Source of the DNA: Chloroflexota bacterium
Lineage (GTDB): Bacteria; Chloroflexota; Dehalococcoidia; JABGRK01
Direction: 5' to 3'
NCBI GenBank assembly: GCA_018648325.1
Contig: JABGRK010000010.1
Coordinates: forward strand, 72,621 to 136,620
DNA length: 64,000 nt
Positions 54,432 to 62,995 of this stretch are shown here, one piece after another. The position numbers and the translations under genes are program-made. The notes beneath the pieces are model-generated. The model was not told the DNA's origin and ran no database searches. It saw only the letters and a program-made list of their open reading frames with translations. Numbering within the stretch: position 1 is the first letter of the stretch; every line of letters begins with the position of its first letter.

Positions 54432-54491
54432 ACTATTGTGCTTGACCAAGCCCCTCAAAGTCAACATCGTTTTTTGGAGCGTAAAAGAGAC

Positions 54492-54683
54492 ATGTTTAAA
54501 TCCATTAGAAGGCAACTGGCCTATTTTTTTGAAATGACCGGCAACATTTTGTACTGCTCATTTTTGAACCTGCTGATGGTCATCTCCTTGATACTACTTA
54601 TGCCAACTTTACTCGTAGTTACCATCTGCGTAAAAATAAAACGACTGTTTAAAAAAGAGGAAGAAAGACCTTTAAATTTTTAG
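54492..54683 (+). CDS. Small single-pass membrane protein
   Basis: A 63-residue protein with one long hydrophobic segment (about 17-46) between basic flanks (SIRRQ before, KIKRLFKKEEERP after). ATG 54492 is preceded by AAAGAGA. The frame is open further upstream, but those codons lie in the purL promoter region. Family unknown; the location before rplI-dnaB may be incidental. Confidence 0.5.
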   Translation: MFKSIRRQLAYFFEMTGNILYCSFLNLLMVISLILLMPTLLVVTICVKIKRLFKKEEERPLNF

Positions 54684-54707
54684 CGAAAAGGAGGTATAAT
54701 AGCCGCC

Positions 54708-55154
54708 ATGAAAGTTATATTTATCCAAGATGTAGACAATGTAGGTAAAGCCGGTCAGGTCAAAGATGTGGCCGACGGATATGCCAAAAACTATCTAATT
54801 CGAAGGCAACTGGCTGTTGCTGCCACACCTGCCGAGCTTAAAAAACTGGAGGCCCGCTCTCAGGCCGAATCCAAGCGCCAGCAGCGCAGTGATAGTGAAC
54901 TTCAGGAGTTGGCCGATCAGATCGCTAAGCTGGATTTAACCCTGAAGGTCAAGGTGGGCACCGACGACAAGGTTTACGGCTCTATCACCACGGCCCATAT
55001 TGCCAAAGAACTTACCAAGCTAACCGGGCACGATATCGATAAACGTAAAATCGAAATTGCACAGACAATTAAAAAGCTGGGCGATTATGAAATCAGCATA
55101 CAATTTTCCAAAGACATTATTGCAAAGGTAAAGCTAACGGTAACCGGGGAATAA
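54708..55154 (+). CDS. rplI: 50S ribosomal protein L9
   Basis: A 148-residue bL9. It has [31 protein letters not shown], an acidic/basic central helix (about 42-75) and the C-terminal domain. Binds 23S rRNA near the L1 stalk. GGAGG lies 13 bases upstream, while TATAAT (54695-54700) lies only seven bases before the ATG, so a leaderless start from this -10 is also possible. Followed by dnaB eight bases later, a classic rplI-dnaB pair. Confidence 0.97.
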   Translation: MKVIFIQDVDNVGKAGQVKDVADGYAKNYLIRRQLAVAATPAELKKLEARSQAESKRQQRSDSELQELADQIAKLDLTLKVKVGTDDKVYGSITTAHIAKELTKLTGHDIDKRKIEIAQTIKKLGDYEISIQFSKDIIAKVKLTVTGE

Positions 55155-55161
55155 TTAAAAC

Positions 55162-56535
55162 ATGAACAACGACAGGTTGCCCCCCAATGACGTCGACGCA
55201 GAGGAAGCGGTAATAGGGTCGCTGCTAATAGACAGCGAGTCCATGCATAAAGTCGCTGTAATGCTCAGTTCAGGTGACTTTTTCAGGGATAAAAACCGCT
55301 GGGCCTTTCAGTCATGCCTTGATCTGCACGAACGTAATGAGGCCATCAATCAGATAACGGTGGCCCAAGAACTGGCGCGCGAGGGCAAACTTGAGGCGCT
55401 GGGTGGCGCAGCATATCTGAGCCATCTGGTTTCACAGGTGCCCACATCGGTGCATATCGAATACTACGCCCAGATTGTTAACCGACTATCAATGATGCGC
55501 CACTTGATTGATGCCGCCGAAAGAATCTCAACAATCGGTTACGAGGCAGCACCGGACGTCGACGAATCCATGAACAGGGCGGAGGATATTCTGTTCCGCC
55601 TGCGCGGCAGCGAATCCCCCCGTGATTTCGTACCCATCAAAAACCTTTTGCACGACTACTTTGAGGAAAACGAACAGGATGCCAAGGATGGCAAGGACGG
55701 CCAACTACATTCTGTGATGACCGGATTTACCGATATAGACAGTGTGCTGGGAGGCATGCAGCGATCCGATATGGTGGTACTGGGTGCCAGACCAAGTATG
55801 GGTAAGAGTAGTCTGGCGCTTAACATCGCACGAAACGCAGCTGTAGACCAACACGCCAAAGTTGCCATATTCAGCCTTGAGATGTCTATGGAACAACTGG
55901 TGCACCGTTTCCTGGCCTCGGAGGCCGGCATAGACTCCAAGCGCATACGGCTGGGCCAGCACAATGCAAAAGAGGAAAGAAAGATCATGGATGCCACCGG
56001 CAAGCTTTCCGAGGCTCAGATATTTATCGACGATTCGCCTTTCCCTTCCACATCGGAGATAAGGCACAAAGCAAAACGGCTTCAAAACGAGCACGGCATC
56101 GACCTTCTGGTTGTCGATTACCTGCAACTAGTCCGCTCAAGCGGACGCTCTTCCAATCTGGTACAAGAAATGAGTGAGATATCACGATCGCTCAAGGCCA
56201 TTGCACGTGATTTGAGCATCCCGGTGCTGGCACTCTCGCAGTTGAGCCGCGCCGTGGAGTCCAGAACACCCAAAATACCACAGCTCGCCGATCTCAGAGA
56301 AAGTGGTGGTATCGAGCAGGACGCCGATGTGGTTATGTTCATCTACAGGGAAGAGTTCTATACCACAAAAGAGGAATGGGAGATGAGATCTACCGAGCAA
56401 TATCCGGAAGGCAAGGCCGATCTAATAATAGCCAAGCACAGAAACGGTCCCACGGGCAAAGTATCGCTTTACTTTAAGAAAACATTGACCAAATTTGAAA
56501 ATTCCACTAAGGATAGGCCGCAGCGTTATGACTAA
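55162..56535 (+). CDS. dnaB: Replicative DNA helicase DnaB
   Basis: A 457-residue hexameric helicase. The N-terminal DnaB domain (LPPNDVDAEEAVIGSLL) and the RecA-like domain with Walker A GARPSMGKSS near 210, Walker B LLVVDYLQL near 315 and the sensor LADLRESGGIEQDADV are all intact. Unwinds DNA ahead of the replisome. It overlaps the DnaD-like gene, which together with the downstream loader gene forms a replication-initiation block. Confidence 0.97.
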   Translation: MNNDRLPPNDVDAEEAVIGSLLIDSESMHKVAVMLSSGDFFRDKNRWAFQSCLDLHERNEAINQITVAQELAREGKLEALGGAAYLSHLVSQVPTSVHIEYYAQIVNRLSMMRHLIDAAERISTIGYEAAPDVDESMNRAEDILFRLRGSESPRDFVPIKNLLHDYFEENEQDAKDGKDGQLHSVMTGFTDIDSVLGGMQRSDMVVLGARPSMGKSSLALNIARNAAVDQHAKVAIFSLEMSMEQLVHRFLASEAGIDSKRIRLGQHNAKEERKIMDATGKLSEAQIFIDDSPFPSTSEIRHKAKRLQNEHGIDLLVVDYLQLVRSSGRSSNLVQEMSEISRSLKAIARDLSIPVLALSQLSRAVESRTPKIPQLADLRESGGIEQDADVVMFIYREEFYTTKEEWEMRSTEQYPEGKADLIIAKHRNGPTGKVSLYFKKTLTKFENSTKDRPQRYD

Positions 56536-57187
56536 ATTCGACGGATTTGCCGACAACATGCGCTACAGTTCAATACCAAGCGCGTTTTTCAGCTCCGTCA
56601 TGCCCCATATCAGCGACATTGATGAACTCAAGGCCACGCTTCAAGCTATACGTCTGCTGATTCCCAAAAAAGGCTATCCCAAATACATAACCTTTCAGGA
56701 ACTACTCAAGGCGGGACCGAAAGACGAGGCAACCTTGCAACGAGGGCTAAAACTGGCAGCGACTCGCGGAATTTTACTTCATCTCAAATTTGAAAAAGAC
56801 GCTATTTACCTGCTAAATACGTTAGAAAACAGGGAGGCAGCCGCTAAAATTACGAGCGGTCAAATAAGCATAGGACATATGCCAAAAAAAGATAATGCAG
56901 AAATCCCTGTGCAGCGTCCCAATATATTCGACCTGTACGAACAAAATGTGGGCATTCTAACGCCAATGATAGCTGAGGAACTCAAGGAAGCGGAGGATAT
57001 GTATCCCCCGGCCTGGATCGAAGAAGCTATCAAAGAAGCTGTTAGCCTCAATATACGCAAATGGAGATACATCGCCAGCATACTGGAACGCTGGACAGCG
57101 GAAGGCAAGGACGATGGAAAAACTGGACAAAATTCTAAAAAAGACAAGTATTTCAAAAGCAAATACTCCCACCTCTACCAACGCTGA
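56528..57187 (+). CDS. DnaD-like primosomal protein
   Basis: A 219-residue protein. The N-terminal part (about 1-100) resembles the winged-helix DnaD/DnaB fold. The C-terminal part contains FDLYEQNVGILTPMIAEEL and WIEEAIKEAVSLNIRKWRYI, the characteristic DnaD/DnaB C-terminal domain (PF07261). In Firmicutes such proteins assist helicase loading. ATG 56528 overlaps the dnaB stop by eight bases. Its own end overlaps the loader gene by 74 bases. Confidence 0.85.
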   Translation: MTKFDGFADNMRYSSIPSAFFSSVMPHISDIDELKATLQAIRLLIPKKGYPKYITFQELLKAGPKDEATLQRGLKLAATRGILLHLKFEKDAIYLLNTLENREAAAKITSGQISIGHMPKKDNAEIPVQRPNIFDLYEQNVGILTPMIAEELKEAEDMYPPAWIEEAIKEAVSLNIRKWRYIASILERWTAEGKDDGKTGQNSKKDKYFKSKYSHLYQR

Positions 57188-58505
57188 TGATGAGGACATA
57201 GAGTATTCTTGCGAAAAATGTAAAGATCAGGGTTGGCTGAGCTATGATGTGCCCTATGGCGACATCAATTTCGGCAAGCTGTTCCCCTGCGAGTGCAAAC
57301 AGCAGGAAATGAGTGCCGGCAGGCAGGCCAGGCTTGAACGCTACAGCAACTTGGGACCACTGACTCATCTCACATTTGAAACACTTATAGAAACGGGTCG
57401 CAGCAGCGATCCCAAAAACCAGGAGCTGTTCAAAAAAGCGCTGGCAGCTACAAAAGCCTTCGCCAAAAAACCTGATGGCTGGCTGGTACTCACCGGCAGC
57501 AGCGGTAGCGGCAAAACACATCTGGCTGCATCCGTGGCCAACAACCTGATAAAGGCAGGACAACCCGCGCTTTTCATCGTAGTTCCAGACCTACTTGACC
57601 ACCTGCGTTCGACCTTCAGCCCCGGCAGTGAGATATCATACGACGAACTTTTTAATCAGGTATTAAATGCTCCACTATTGATACTGGACGATCTGGGCAC
57701 GCAGAGCAGTACGGCCTGGGCACAGGAAAAACTGTTTCAAATAGTAAACAATCGTTTTAACTCCAAACTGCCCACTATATTTACCACCAACCTTATGCCG
57801 GAAGAACTGCCGGAAAGACTACGCACCAGACTAACCGATGTAACTTTGTCACAAGTGTTCCTGGTAGGAGAAAGTCAGCATCCGTTAATGACCAACATAA
57901 GCCCTCTCGAACTCTCCCTGCTTAAAACTATGACGTTCGATAATTTTGATTCACAACGCCTGGATCTGCCATCCGATCAGAGACAAAACATAGAATTAGC
58001 TTTCAGGAGAGCTCATAATTATGCGCAAAAGCCTGAGGGTTGGCAGATTTTAGTGGGAACCCACGGCTGCGGAAAAACCCACCTCGCTGCTGCCATTGCC
58101 AACTATAGATTACAGTCCGGACATCCAGTCGAGTTTCAGATAGTGCCTGAATTCCTGGATCATCTGCGATTCACCTTCGATCCCGGCAGTAAGATCACCT
58201 ATGACAGCCTGTTCGAAAGAGTAAAAAAGGCGCCACTTTTAGTTCTGGACGATATCGGCGCCCAGACCAGCACACCATGGGCGCAGGAAAAGCTGTACCA
58301 GGTTATAAACTATCGCTACAATGATAAACTACCTACAGTATTTACTACCGTACTCGATCTCGAAGAGCTTGAAGACCGGCTTAGCTCACGCATGATGGAC
58401 ACCTCCCTCAGCAATATGTTCCACATAATGGCCCCCGACTATAGATCTGATCGCGAACCAAAAAGGCCCTCAATAAAACAAAAAGGCAAAGGCAAGCAAA
58501 AGTAA
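57114..58505 (+). CDS. DnaC/DnaI-like helicase loader with tandem duplicated AAA+ modules
   Basis: A 463-residue protein with two complete loader-type ATPase modules. The N-terminus carries a zinc-finger-like CEKC (33-36) and CEC (59-61) pattern, as in DnaC/DnaI. Module 1 has Walker A TGSSGSGKT (127-135), Walker B LLILDDLG (188-195) and Arg-rich RLRTR. Module 2 repeats each: GTHGCGKT (315-322), LLVLDDIG (375-382), RLSSR. Spacing is about 187 residues. Ordinary loaders have one module and about 250-310 residues. Its position after dnaB and a DnaD-like gene makes a loader role likely. Confidence 0.88.
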   Translation: MEKLDKILKKTSISKANTPTSTNADDEDIEYSCEKCKDQGWLSYDVPYGDINFGKLFPCECKQQEMSAGRQARLERYSNLGPLTHLTFETLIETGRSSDPKNQELFKKALAATKAFAKKPDGWLVLTGSSGSGKTHLAASVANNLIKAGQPALFIVVPDLLDHLRSTFSPGSEISYDELFNQVLNAPLLILDDLGTQSSTAWAQEKLFQIVNNRFNSKLPTIFTTNLMPEELPERLRTRLTDVTLSQVFLVGESQHPLMTNISPLELSLLKTMTFDNFDSQRLDLPSDQRQNIELAFRRAHNYAQKPEGWQILVGTHGCGKTHLAAAIANYRLQSGHPVEFQIVPEFLDHLRFTFDPGSKITYDSLFERVKKAPLLVLDDIGAQTSTPWAQEKLYQVINYRYNDKLPTVFTTVLDLEELEDRLSSRMMDTSLSNMFHIMAPDYRSDREPKRPSIKQKGKGKQK

Positions 58506-58562
58506 GCAAACTGCGCGCCTCACTCGCAAAAGCAGATAATGTTTTGATAATGACAACCCTCC

Positions 58563-58591
58563 TTGACTACTAGAGCTCAACCTGTTATTAT
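58563..58591 (+). promoter_or_regulatory. Promoter of the fur-like gene
   Basis: TTGACT (58563-58568), a 17-base spacer and TATTAT (58586-58591) with an extended TGT. It lies 42 bases before the ATG of the Fur-family gene. Confidence 0.65.
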
Positions 58592-58613
58592 TGCTAATAG
58601 GAATTATTTGCAA
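58591..58613. promoter_or_regulatory. 23-bp imperfect palindrome over fur-like promoter
   Basis: TTGCtAATA and TATTtGCAA flank five bases, eight of nine positions matching in each arm. It overlaps the -10 and the predicted start of transcription, so it would block the gene's own promoter. It differs from the canonical Fur box and suits a Fur, Zur or PerR-type autoregulation site. Confidence 0.5.
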
Positions 58614-58633
58614 TAAGGTTTTAAAGACAGGTT

Positions 58634-59053
58634 ATGCAAAGTAACGACACAAAAACAGACAAGTTACCCGTCAAGAGGAATACCAGTCAGCGCAAGCTTC
58701 TGCTGGAAATACTCAATAAGGCCGACGGGCACCTGGATGCAGATGAACTATTCAGGCGTGCCAAGCTGCAAGAGCCGCACATAAGCTTGTCCACCGTCTA
58801 CCGCACCCTGAGGCTATTTAAAGAAATGGGCGTGATAACGGAAAGACACTTTATTGAAGAGCACCACCACTACGAGGTAAAGCCCAAATCAGATCATCAT
58901 CATTTACTATGCGCTGGGTGCGGGCAGGTGGTTGAGTTCGATCTGGAGCAGATAAGCAAGATAGCAAAGAAAATAGGGCTTGAGCACGATTTTGAAGTAA
59001 CAGGCTGTGACCTTCATATAGAGGGATATTGCCCCTCCTGCAAAAAGACCTGA
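58634..59053 (+). CDS. Fur-family metal-dependent transcriptional regulator
   Basis: A 139-residue regulator. Winged HTH (about 15-85, with LSTVYRTLRLFKEMGVI), His-rich hinge HFIEEHHHYEV and DHHHLLCAGCGQV, and a C-terminal CDLHIEGYCPSC zinc site (two CXXC pairs). It represses metal uptake or peroxide genes on binding Fe, Zn or Mn. Its place before an iron operon carrying a Fur box makes Fur the best guess; PerR or Zur is not excluded. Confidence 0.92.
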   Translation: MQSNDTKTDKLPVKRNTSQRKLLLEILNKADGHLDADELFRRAKLQEPHISLSTVYRTLRLFKEMGVITERHFIEEHHHYEVKPKSDHHHLLCAGCGQVVEFDLEQISKIAKKIGLEHDFEVTGCDLHIEGYCPSCKKT

Positions 59054-59112
59054 GGAAACTGGATTTATATAAAAAGGATGTCTACTTTATTTTTCGTACA
59101 TATTAATGCAAA

Positions 59113-59127
59113 TGATTCTTATTATCA
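59113..59127. promoter_or_regulatory. Fur box upstream of split feoB operon
   Basis: TGATTCTTATTATCA matches the 7-1-7 Fur consensus TGATAAT-N-ATTATCA at 12 of 14 positions. The outer AATGAT/ATCATT also forms an inverted repeat. It ends 15 bases before the first ATG of the iron operon and 60 bases after the fur-like gene. Confidence 0.65.
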
Positions 59128-59142
59128 TTAAGCACGATTGAA

Positions 59143-59736
59143 ATGAGCAGAAACGCAATGAAAATTAATATCCTACCAAAAATTCTAAACAGAGGAAAAA
59201 GCGCCGGTTCATGCCACACCGAAGATGAACTTTCCGATAATACGGGCATCGCAAAGGTAGCCATAGTCGGGACGCCAAACGTCGGAAAGAGCGTCATTTT
59301 CAACCGGCTGACCGGCCGCCACGCCACTATCTCGAACTACCCGGGCACAACCGTGACCATGTCCAGAGGAAAAATCAAAATCGCTGACATAGAAATGGAG
59401 ATTGTTGACACCCCCGGCATGTACTCCCTGCTACCTATTACGGAGGAAGAGCGCGTAGCCAGATCAATTCTGCTTGAGGAAAAACCCAATCTGGTTATGC
59501 ATGTGGTAGACGGCAAAAATCTGGGACGTATGCTGCCCTTTACAATGCAGCTTATTGAGGCGGAACTAAATACGCTTCTGGTGCTCAACATGATGGACGA
59601 AACCGAAGCTGCCGGAATAGAAATTGATATTAACGAACTGGAAAGCCAACTGGGGATACCTGTAGTCAGCACAGTGGCCACACGAAGCCACGGTATCGAT
59701 AACCTGAAAATAAAAATTGAAGAAGCATTTAAATAA
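59143..59736 (+). CDS. FeoB G-protein domain as a separate protein
   Basis: A 197-residue stand-alone GTPase. An N-terminal tail of about 38 residues precedes G1 GTPNVGKSV, switch I SNYPGTTV, G3 DTPGMYS, G4 NMMDE and a G5-like segment in VATRSHG. These are the FeoB G-domain motifs. The membrane part of FeoB is encoded separately 0.9 kb downstream, so the two must work in trans. An alternative ATG at 59158 would remove five residues. No ribosome site is obvious. Confidence 0.9.
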   Translation: MSRNAMKINILPKILNRGKSAGSCHTEDELSDNTGIAKVAIVGTPNVGKSVIFNRLTGRHATISNYPGTTVTMSRGKIKIADIEMEIVDTPGMYSLLPITEEERVARSILLEEKPNLVMHVVDGKNLGRMLPFTMQLIEAELNTLLVLNMMDETEAAGIEIDINELESQLGIPVVSTVATRSHGIDNLKIKIEEAFK

Positions 59737-59749
59737 GGAGAACCAAACA

Positions 59750-60601
59750 ATGATTGCATCAATGTTAATAACGCTGCGGGAAGGGCTGGAAGCAGCATTA
59801 ATAATAGGCATAATTCTGGCTTATCTGGCCAAAACCGGAAACAGGCAAGCCTTCAAGCCAGTATGGATCGGCGTTGCGCTGGCAGTTGCTGTAAGCATGA
59901 TTGTCGGCGGGATCATTTTCTGGACAGCTGGTGAATTCAGCGGCAAAGGCGAGGAGATATTCGAGGGAATCGCCATGTTCGTAGCCGTGGGCGTGCTCAC
60001 CTGGATGATATTCTGGATGCGCAAACAGGCGGCGGGTATTAAAGCTCATCTGCATTCTCAAATCGATTCGGCACTTGGTAATAACTCGATAAAAGCCCTT
60101 GTCATACTAGCCTTTGTGGTTGTAGTACGAGAAGGAATTGAAACGGCGCTGTTCCTGTTTGCCTCAACACGGGTTTCAGAATCAACCGAGTCCTCACTTA
60201 TAGGCGGACTTATCGGACTGGCCATTGCCATTGCTATAGGATACGCTTTCTATCGCGGAAGCGCCAGGCTCAACCTTAAAACCATCTTTAACGTAACCGG
60301 ATTGCTGCTGATCGTATTTGCGGCAGGGCTTCTGGCTCACGGTATCCATGAATTCCACGAGGCCGGTCTCATACCTACGGGAATTGAACATGTGTGGAAT
60401 ATCAATCATATCATCGATGAGAAATCCACCGTAGGCGCCTTCCTCAAGGCACTCGTGGGTTACAATGGCAATCCATCACTCGTTGAGGTAATAGCATACG
60501 TCGTGTTTCTGACAACAGCACTAGCGGCATTCCTGCGCCCATGGAAGTACATACGACGGCAGAAAAGCAACGTGTACCAGATACAAAAACAAGTCAGATA
60601 A
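59750..60601 (+). CDS. FTR1/EfeU-family iron permease
   Basis: A 283-residue membrane protein with seven predicted helices. Both REGxE iron-binding motifs are present (LREGLEAALIIG near residue 8, VREGIETALFLF near 130). Members transport ferric or ferrous iron. It starts at ATG 59750, with GGAGAA upstream, 13 bases after the G-protein gene. An upstream in-frame start would overlap that gene. Its insertion between the two parts of FeoB is unusual. No EfeO or EfeB partner is encoded nearby. Confidence 0.93.
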   Translation: MIASMLITLREGLEAALIIGIILAYLAKTGNRQAFKPVWIGVALAVAVSMIVGGIIFWTAGEFSGKGEEIFEGIAMFVAVGVLTWMIFWMRKQAAGIKAHLHSQIDSALGNNSIKALVILAFVVVVREGIETALFLFASTRVSESTESSLIGGLIGLAIAIAIGYAFYRGSARLNLKTIFNVTGLLLIVFAAGLLAHGIHEFHEAGLIPTGIEHVWNINHIIDEKSTVGAFLKALVGYNGNPSLVEVIAYVVFLTTALAAFLRPWKYIRRQKSNVYQIQKQVR

Positions 60602-60619
60602 GAAAGATACAGATGTAAT

Positions 60620-62077
60620 ATGCTTAAAGATGCACCAAAGCAAATCGTATACGGCGCAGCAATAGAATCGGCCATCGACAGCATCCAAAAACTGCTGGCG
60701 GGCAATTATGCCGTTTCCAAAAAGGCCATCGCCATACTGCTGTTGCAGGGCGATACTGAGATAGCAGACAAGGTTAAAGCCCGTGAAGGCGATCACTTCG
60801 AGCGCATTACTGAGATAATATCGCAGGCTCAGTCCGGCTATGGACAAGAGCTCAGCTACGTAATGGCCATGAGCCGCCAGCAACATGCGCGCGATATTCT
60901 GGCAAAAACAGTTGTCAGCCAACCAAAAATAGGTAAGGGGTTTGCCGAAAGACTGAGTCGCATTACCATGCATCCGGTAACCGGCATACCCATTCTTATC
61001 GCCGTACTCTATGTAGGCCTGTACTGGTTCGTGGGTGTATTCGGAGCAGGCACACTTGTCGGACTGCTTGAAGAAAATCTTTTCCAAGATTGGCTCAATC
61101 CATTGCTGTTGGACGCCTTTGAATGGCTCATTCCTGTCGATTGGTTAAGAAATCTGTTTGTGGGAGAGTTCGGTATTTTTACCATGGGTCTTACCTATGC
61201 CTTCGCCATAATCCTGCCGATAGTGGGCACCTTCTTTATCGTTTTCTCAATTATCGAAGACAGCGGTTACCTGCCACGGCTGGCCATGCTGCTGGATCGA
61301 ATATTCAAGAAGATCGGCCTTTCCGGCCGTGCTGTAATCCCTATGGTTCTAGGATTGGGTTGCGACACCATGGCAACCATCGTCACCAGAACGCAGGAAA
61401 CCAAGCGGGAACGCATCATCACTACTCTTCTGCTGGCCCTTGCCATCCCCTGCTCGGCACAGCTCGGGGTCATCCTGGGTATTCTGTCCACCAATGGGAT
61501 GGCACTTCTCATCTGGATTATTACCATGCTTTTTGTACTGCTACTGATAGGCTATCTTGCATCCAAGGTAATACCCGGAAAAAAAACCAATTTTTACATG
61601 GAAATCCCGCCTCTAAGGCTACCCAGACTCTCCAATGTACTGGCCAAAACCTATGCCCGGCTGCAGTGGTATTTAAAAGAGGTTGTGCCCTTTTTCGTGC
61701 TGGCCAGTTTTGTCCTGTGGCTGGGTGATCTAACCGGCGTCTTCGATTACGTGATCAAAGGGCTGGAGCCTATAGTCAGAGGCATCGGCCTGCCCAATGA
61801 AACATCAGAGGTTTTCCTGATAGGCTTTTTCAGACGTGACTTCGGTGCTGCCGGACTGTATACAATGGTCGAAGACGGATTAATTGCCGGAGTGCCGCTG
61901 GTAGTGGCGGCGGTTACACTCACCTTGTTCGTTCCCTGCATAGCCCAATTCCTGGTCATGATAAAAGAAAGAGGCAAAAAGGTGGCGCTGGCCATAACCG
62001 CGTTTGTATTCCCCTTTGCCTTCTTTGTGGGATTCTTGCTTAATACAATCTTGAATGCACTGGGGATTAAACTATGA
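60620..62077 (+). CDS. FeoB membrane domain, lacking the G domain
   Basis: A 485-residue protein. The first 80 residues match the helical regulatory domain that follows the G domain in FeoB (KKAIAILLLQGD). Then come two Gate-type domains: FFIVFSIIEDSGYLPR, GLSGRAVIPMVLGLGCDTMA, ALAIPCSAQLGV and VLWLGDLTGVFDY. So the split lies exactly at the G-domain boundary. Eight or more membrane helices. It is separated from its G-protein by the FTR1 gene. Overlaps the zinc-ribbon gene by four bases. Confidence 0.93.
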   Translation: MLKDAPKQIVYGAAIESAIDSIQKLLAGNYAVSKKAIAILLLQGDTEIADKVKAREGDHFERITEIISQAQSGYGQELSYVMAMSRQQHARDILAKTVVSQPKIGKGFAERLSRITMHPVTGIPILIAVLYVGLYWFVGVFGAGTLVGLLEENLFQDWLNPLLLDAFEWLIPVDWLRNLFVGEFGIFTMGLTYAFAIILPIVGTFFIVFSIIEDSGYLPRLAMLLDRIFKKIGLSGRAVIPMVLGLGCDTMATIVTRTQETKRERIITTLLLALAIPCSAQLGVILGILSTNGMALLIWIITMLFVLLLIGYLASKVIPGKKTNFYMEIPPLRLPRLSNVLAKTYARLQWYLKEVVPFFVLASFVLWLGDLTGVFDYVIKGLEPIVRGIGLPNETSEVFLIGFFRRDFGAAGLYTMVEDGLIAGVPLVVAAVTLTLFVPCIAQFLVMIKERGKKVALAITAFVFPFAFFVGFLLNTILNALGIKL

Positions 62078-62268
62078 AATGTGCACTATGCGGATTTGAA
62101 TTTGCTGAAGACGACGCTCAAGCATCCTGCAAGGGATGTCCGGTTTCCCGTGGCTGCAACATGGTAAAATGTCCCAACTGCGGCTATGAGGAACCCAAAG
62201 AACCGCGACTGGTTAAAATTATACGTAGACTATTTAAGGGCCGGAGGAAAAGTAAAAATGCAACTTGA
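62074..62268 (+). CDS. Small zinc-ribbon protein of the iron operon
   Basis: A 64-residue basic protein with CALC, CKGCPVSRGC and CPNC motifs, enough for one or two metal sites, followed by a Lys/Arg-rich tail. It overlaps feoB by ATGA and the DtxR-FeoA gene by 11 bases. Similar Cys-rich short proteins are seen beside FeoB in other bacteria, where they are not well characterised. Could be a FeoC-like accessory or a metal sensor. Confidence 0.75.
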   Translation: MKCALCGFEFAEDDAQASCKGCPVSRGCNMVKCPNCGYEEPKEPRLVKIIRRLFKGRRKSKNAT

Positions 62269-62995
62269 AGAAAATACAGAAGAACTTCTGGAAACCCTGT
62301 GGATTCGCCAGAAAGAAAAGAAAAGTCTTCCCTCCGTAGAGGAACTTGCAGATAACAAGCCTATATTGGATAAACTGCTTGATGAAGGATACGTATCGGT
62401 TGCCGATAACAAGGTGTCGCTAACTAAAAAAGGCCTGCCCGAGGCAAAAAGCGTTATTCGCCGGCACAGACTAGCCGAACGCCTGCTTTACGATGTACTA
62501 GGAACCAGCGATATGCTACTGCATGATAAAGCCTGCAAGTTTGAACATCTGCTCGACCGCGGGCTGGACGAAAGCATATGCATCCTGCTGGGGCACCCCA
62601 AGGTCTGCCCGCACGGTAAAGCTATACCTGCCGGTAATTGCTGCAAACAGCAAAAAACCCAGGCTCAAAAAGTGGTATATCCGCTTTCACAACTCTCAAG
62701 CGGACAACATGGCAAAGTTGCCTATATACATGCGCCGGAGACGGGCCAACTGCAAAAGCTCATGTCTATGGGAGTGCTGCCGGGTGAGCCGATCAAACTG
62801 GTTCAAAGTTTCCCCTCATACGTTTTCGAGGTTCGCCACAGCCAGTTTGCAGCAGATGATGACATAGCACAGGCCATCTACGTGCGCCTGCCCGGACAGG
62901 AAGAGCTTGTTGGTAAAGAAGAAACGAGCACATCAGAAACAAACGCTTCCCCCAAAAAACGCGGATTGTGGAACACGCTACTGCGCCGGGATTAA
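62258..62995 (+). CDS. DtxR-family metalloregulator fused to FeoA domain
   Basis: A 245-residue protein. Winged HTH (about 1-65), DtxR metal-binding and dimerisation domain with RRHRLAERLLYDVLG, FEHLLDRGLDE and LGHPKVCPHGKAIP, then a FeoA/SH3-like domain (about 150-215). GGAGGAAA precedes ATG 62258; earlier in-frame codons lie inside the zinc-ribbon gene. It should repress metal genes in Fe- or Mn-replete cells, and its SH3 domain also provides the FeoA-like partner for FeoB, since no separate feoA is present. Confidence 0.93.
   Translation: MQLEENTEELLETLWIRQKEKKSLPSVEELADNKPILDKLLDEGYVSVADNKVSLTKKGLPEAKSVIRRHRLAERLLYDVLGTSDMLLHDKACKFEHLLDRGLDESICILLGHPKVCPHGKAIPAGNCCKQQKTQAQKVVYPLSQLSSGQHGKVAYIHAPETGQLQKLMSMGVLPGEPIKLVQSFPSYVFEVRHSQFAADDDIAQAIYVRLPGQEELVGKEETSTSETNASPKKRGLWNTLLRRD

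Noticed and set aside
54336-54491. Upstream extension of the small membrane protein to 54336.
   Set aside because: It would overlap purL codons and the divergent promoter region; the ATG at 54492 gives a normal small membrane protein.
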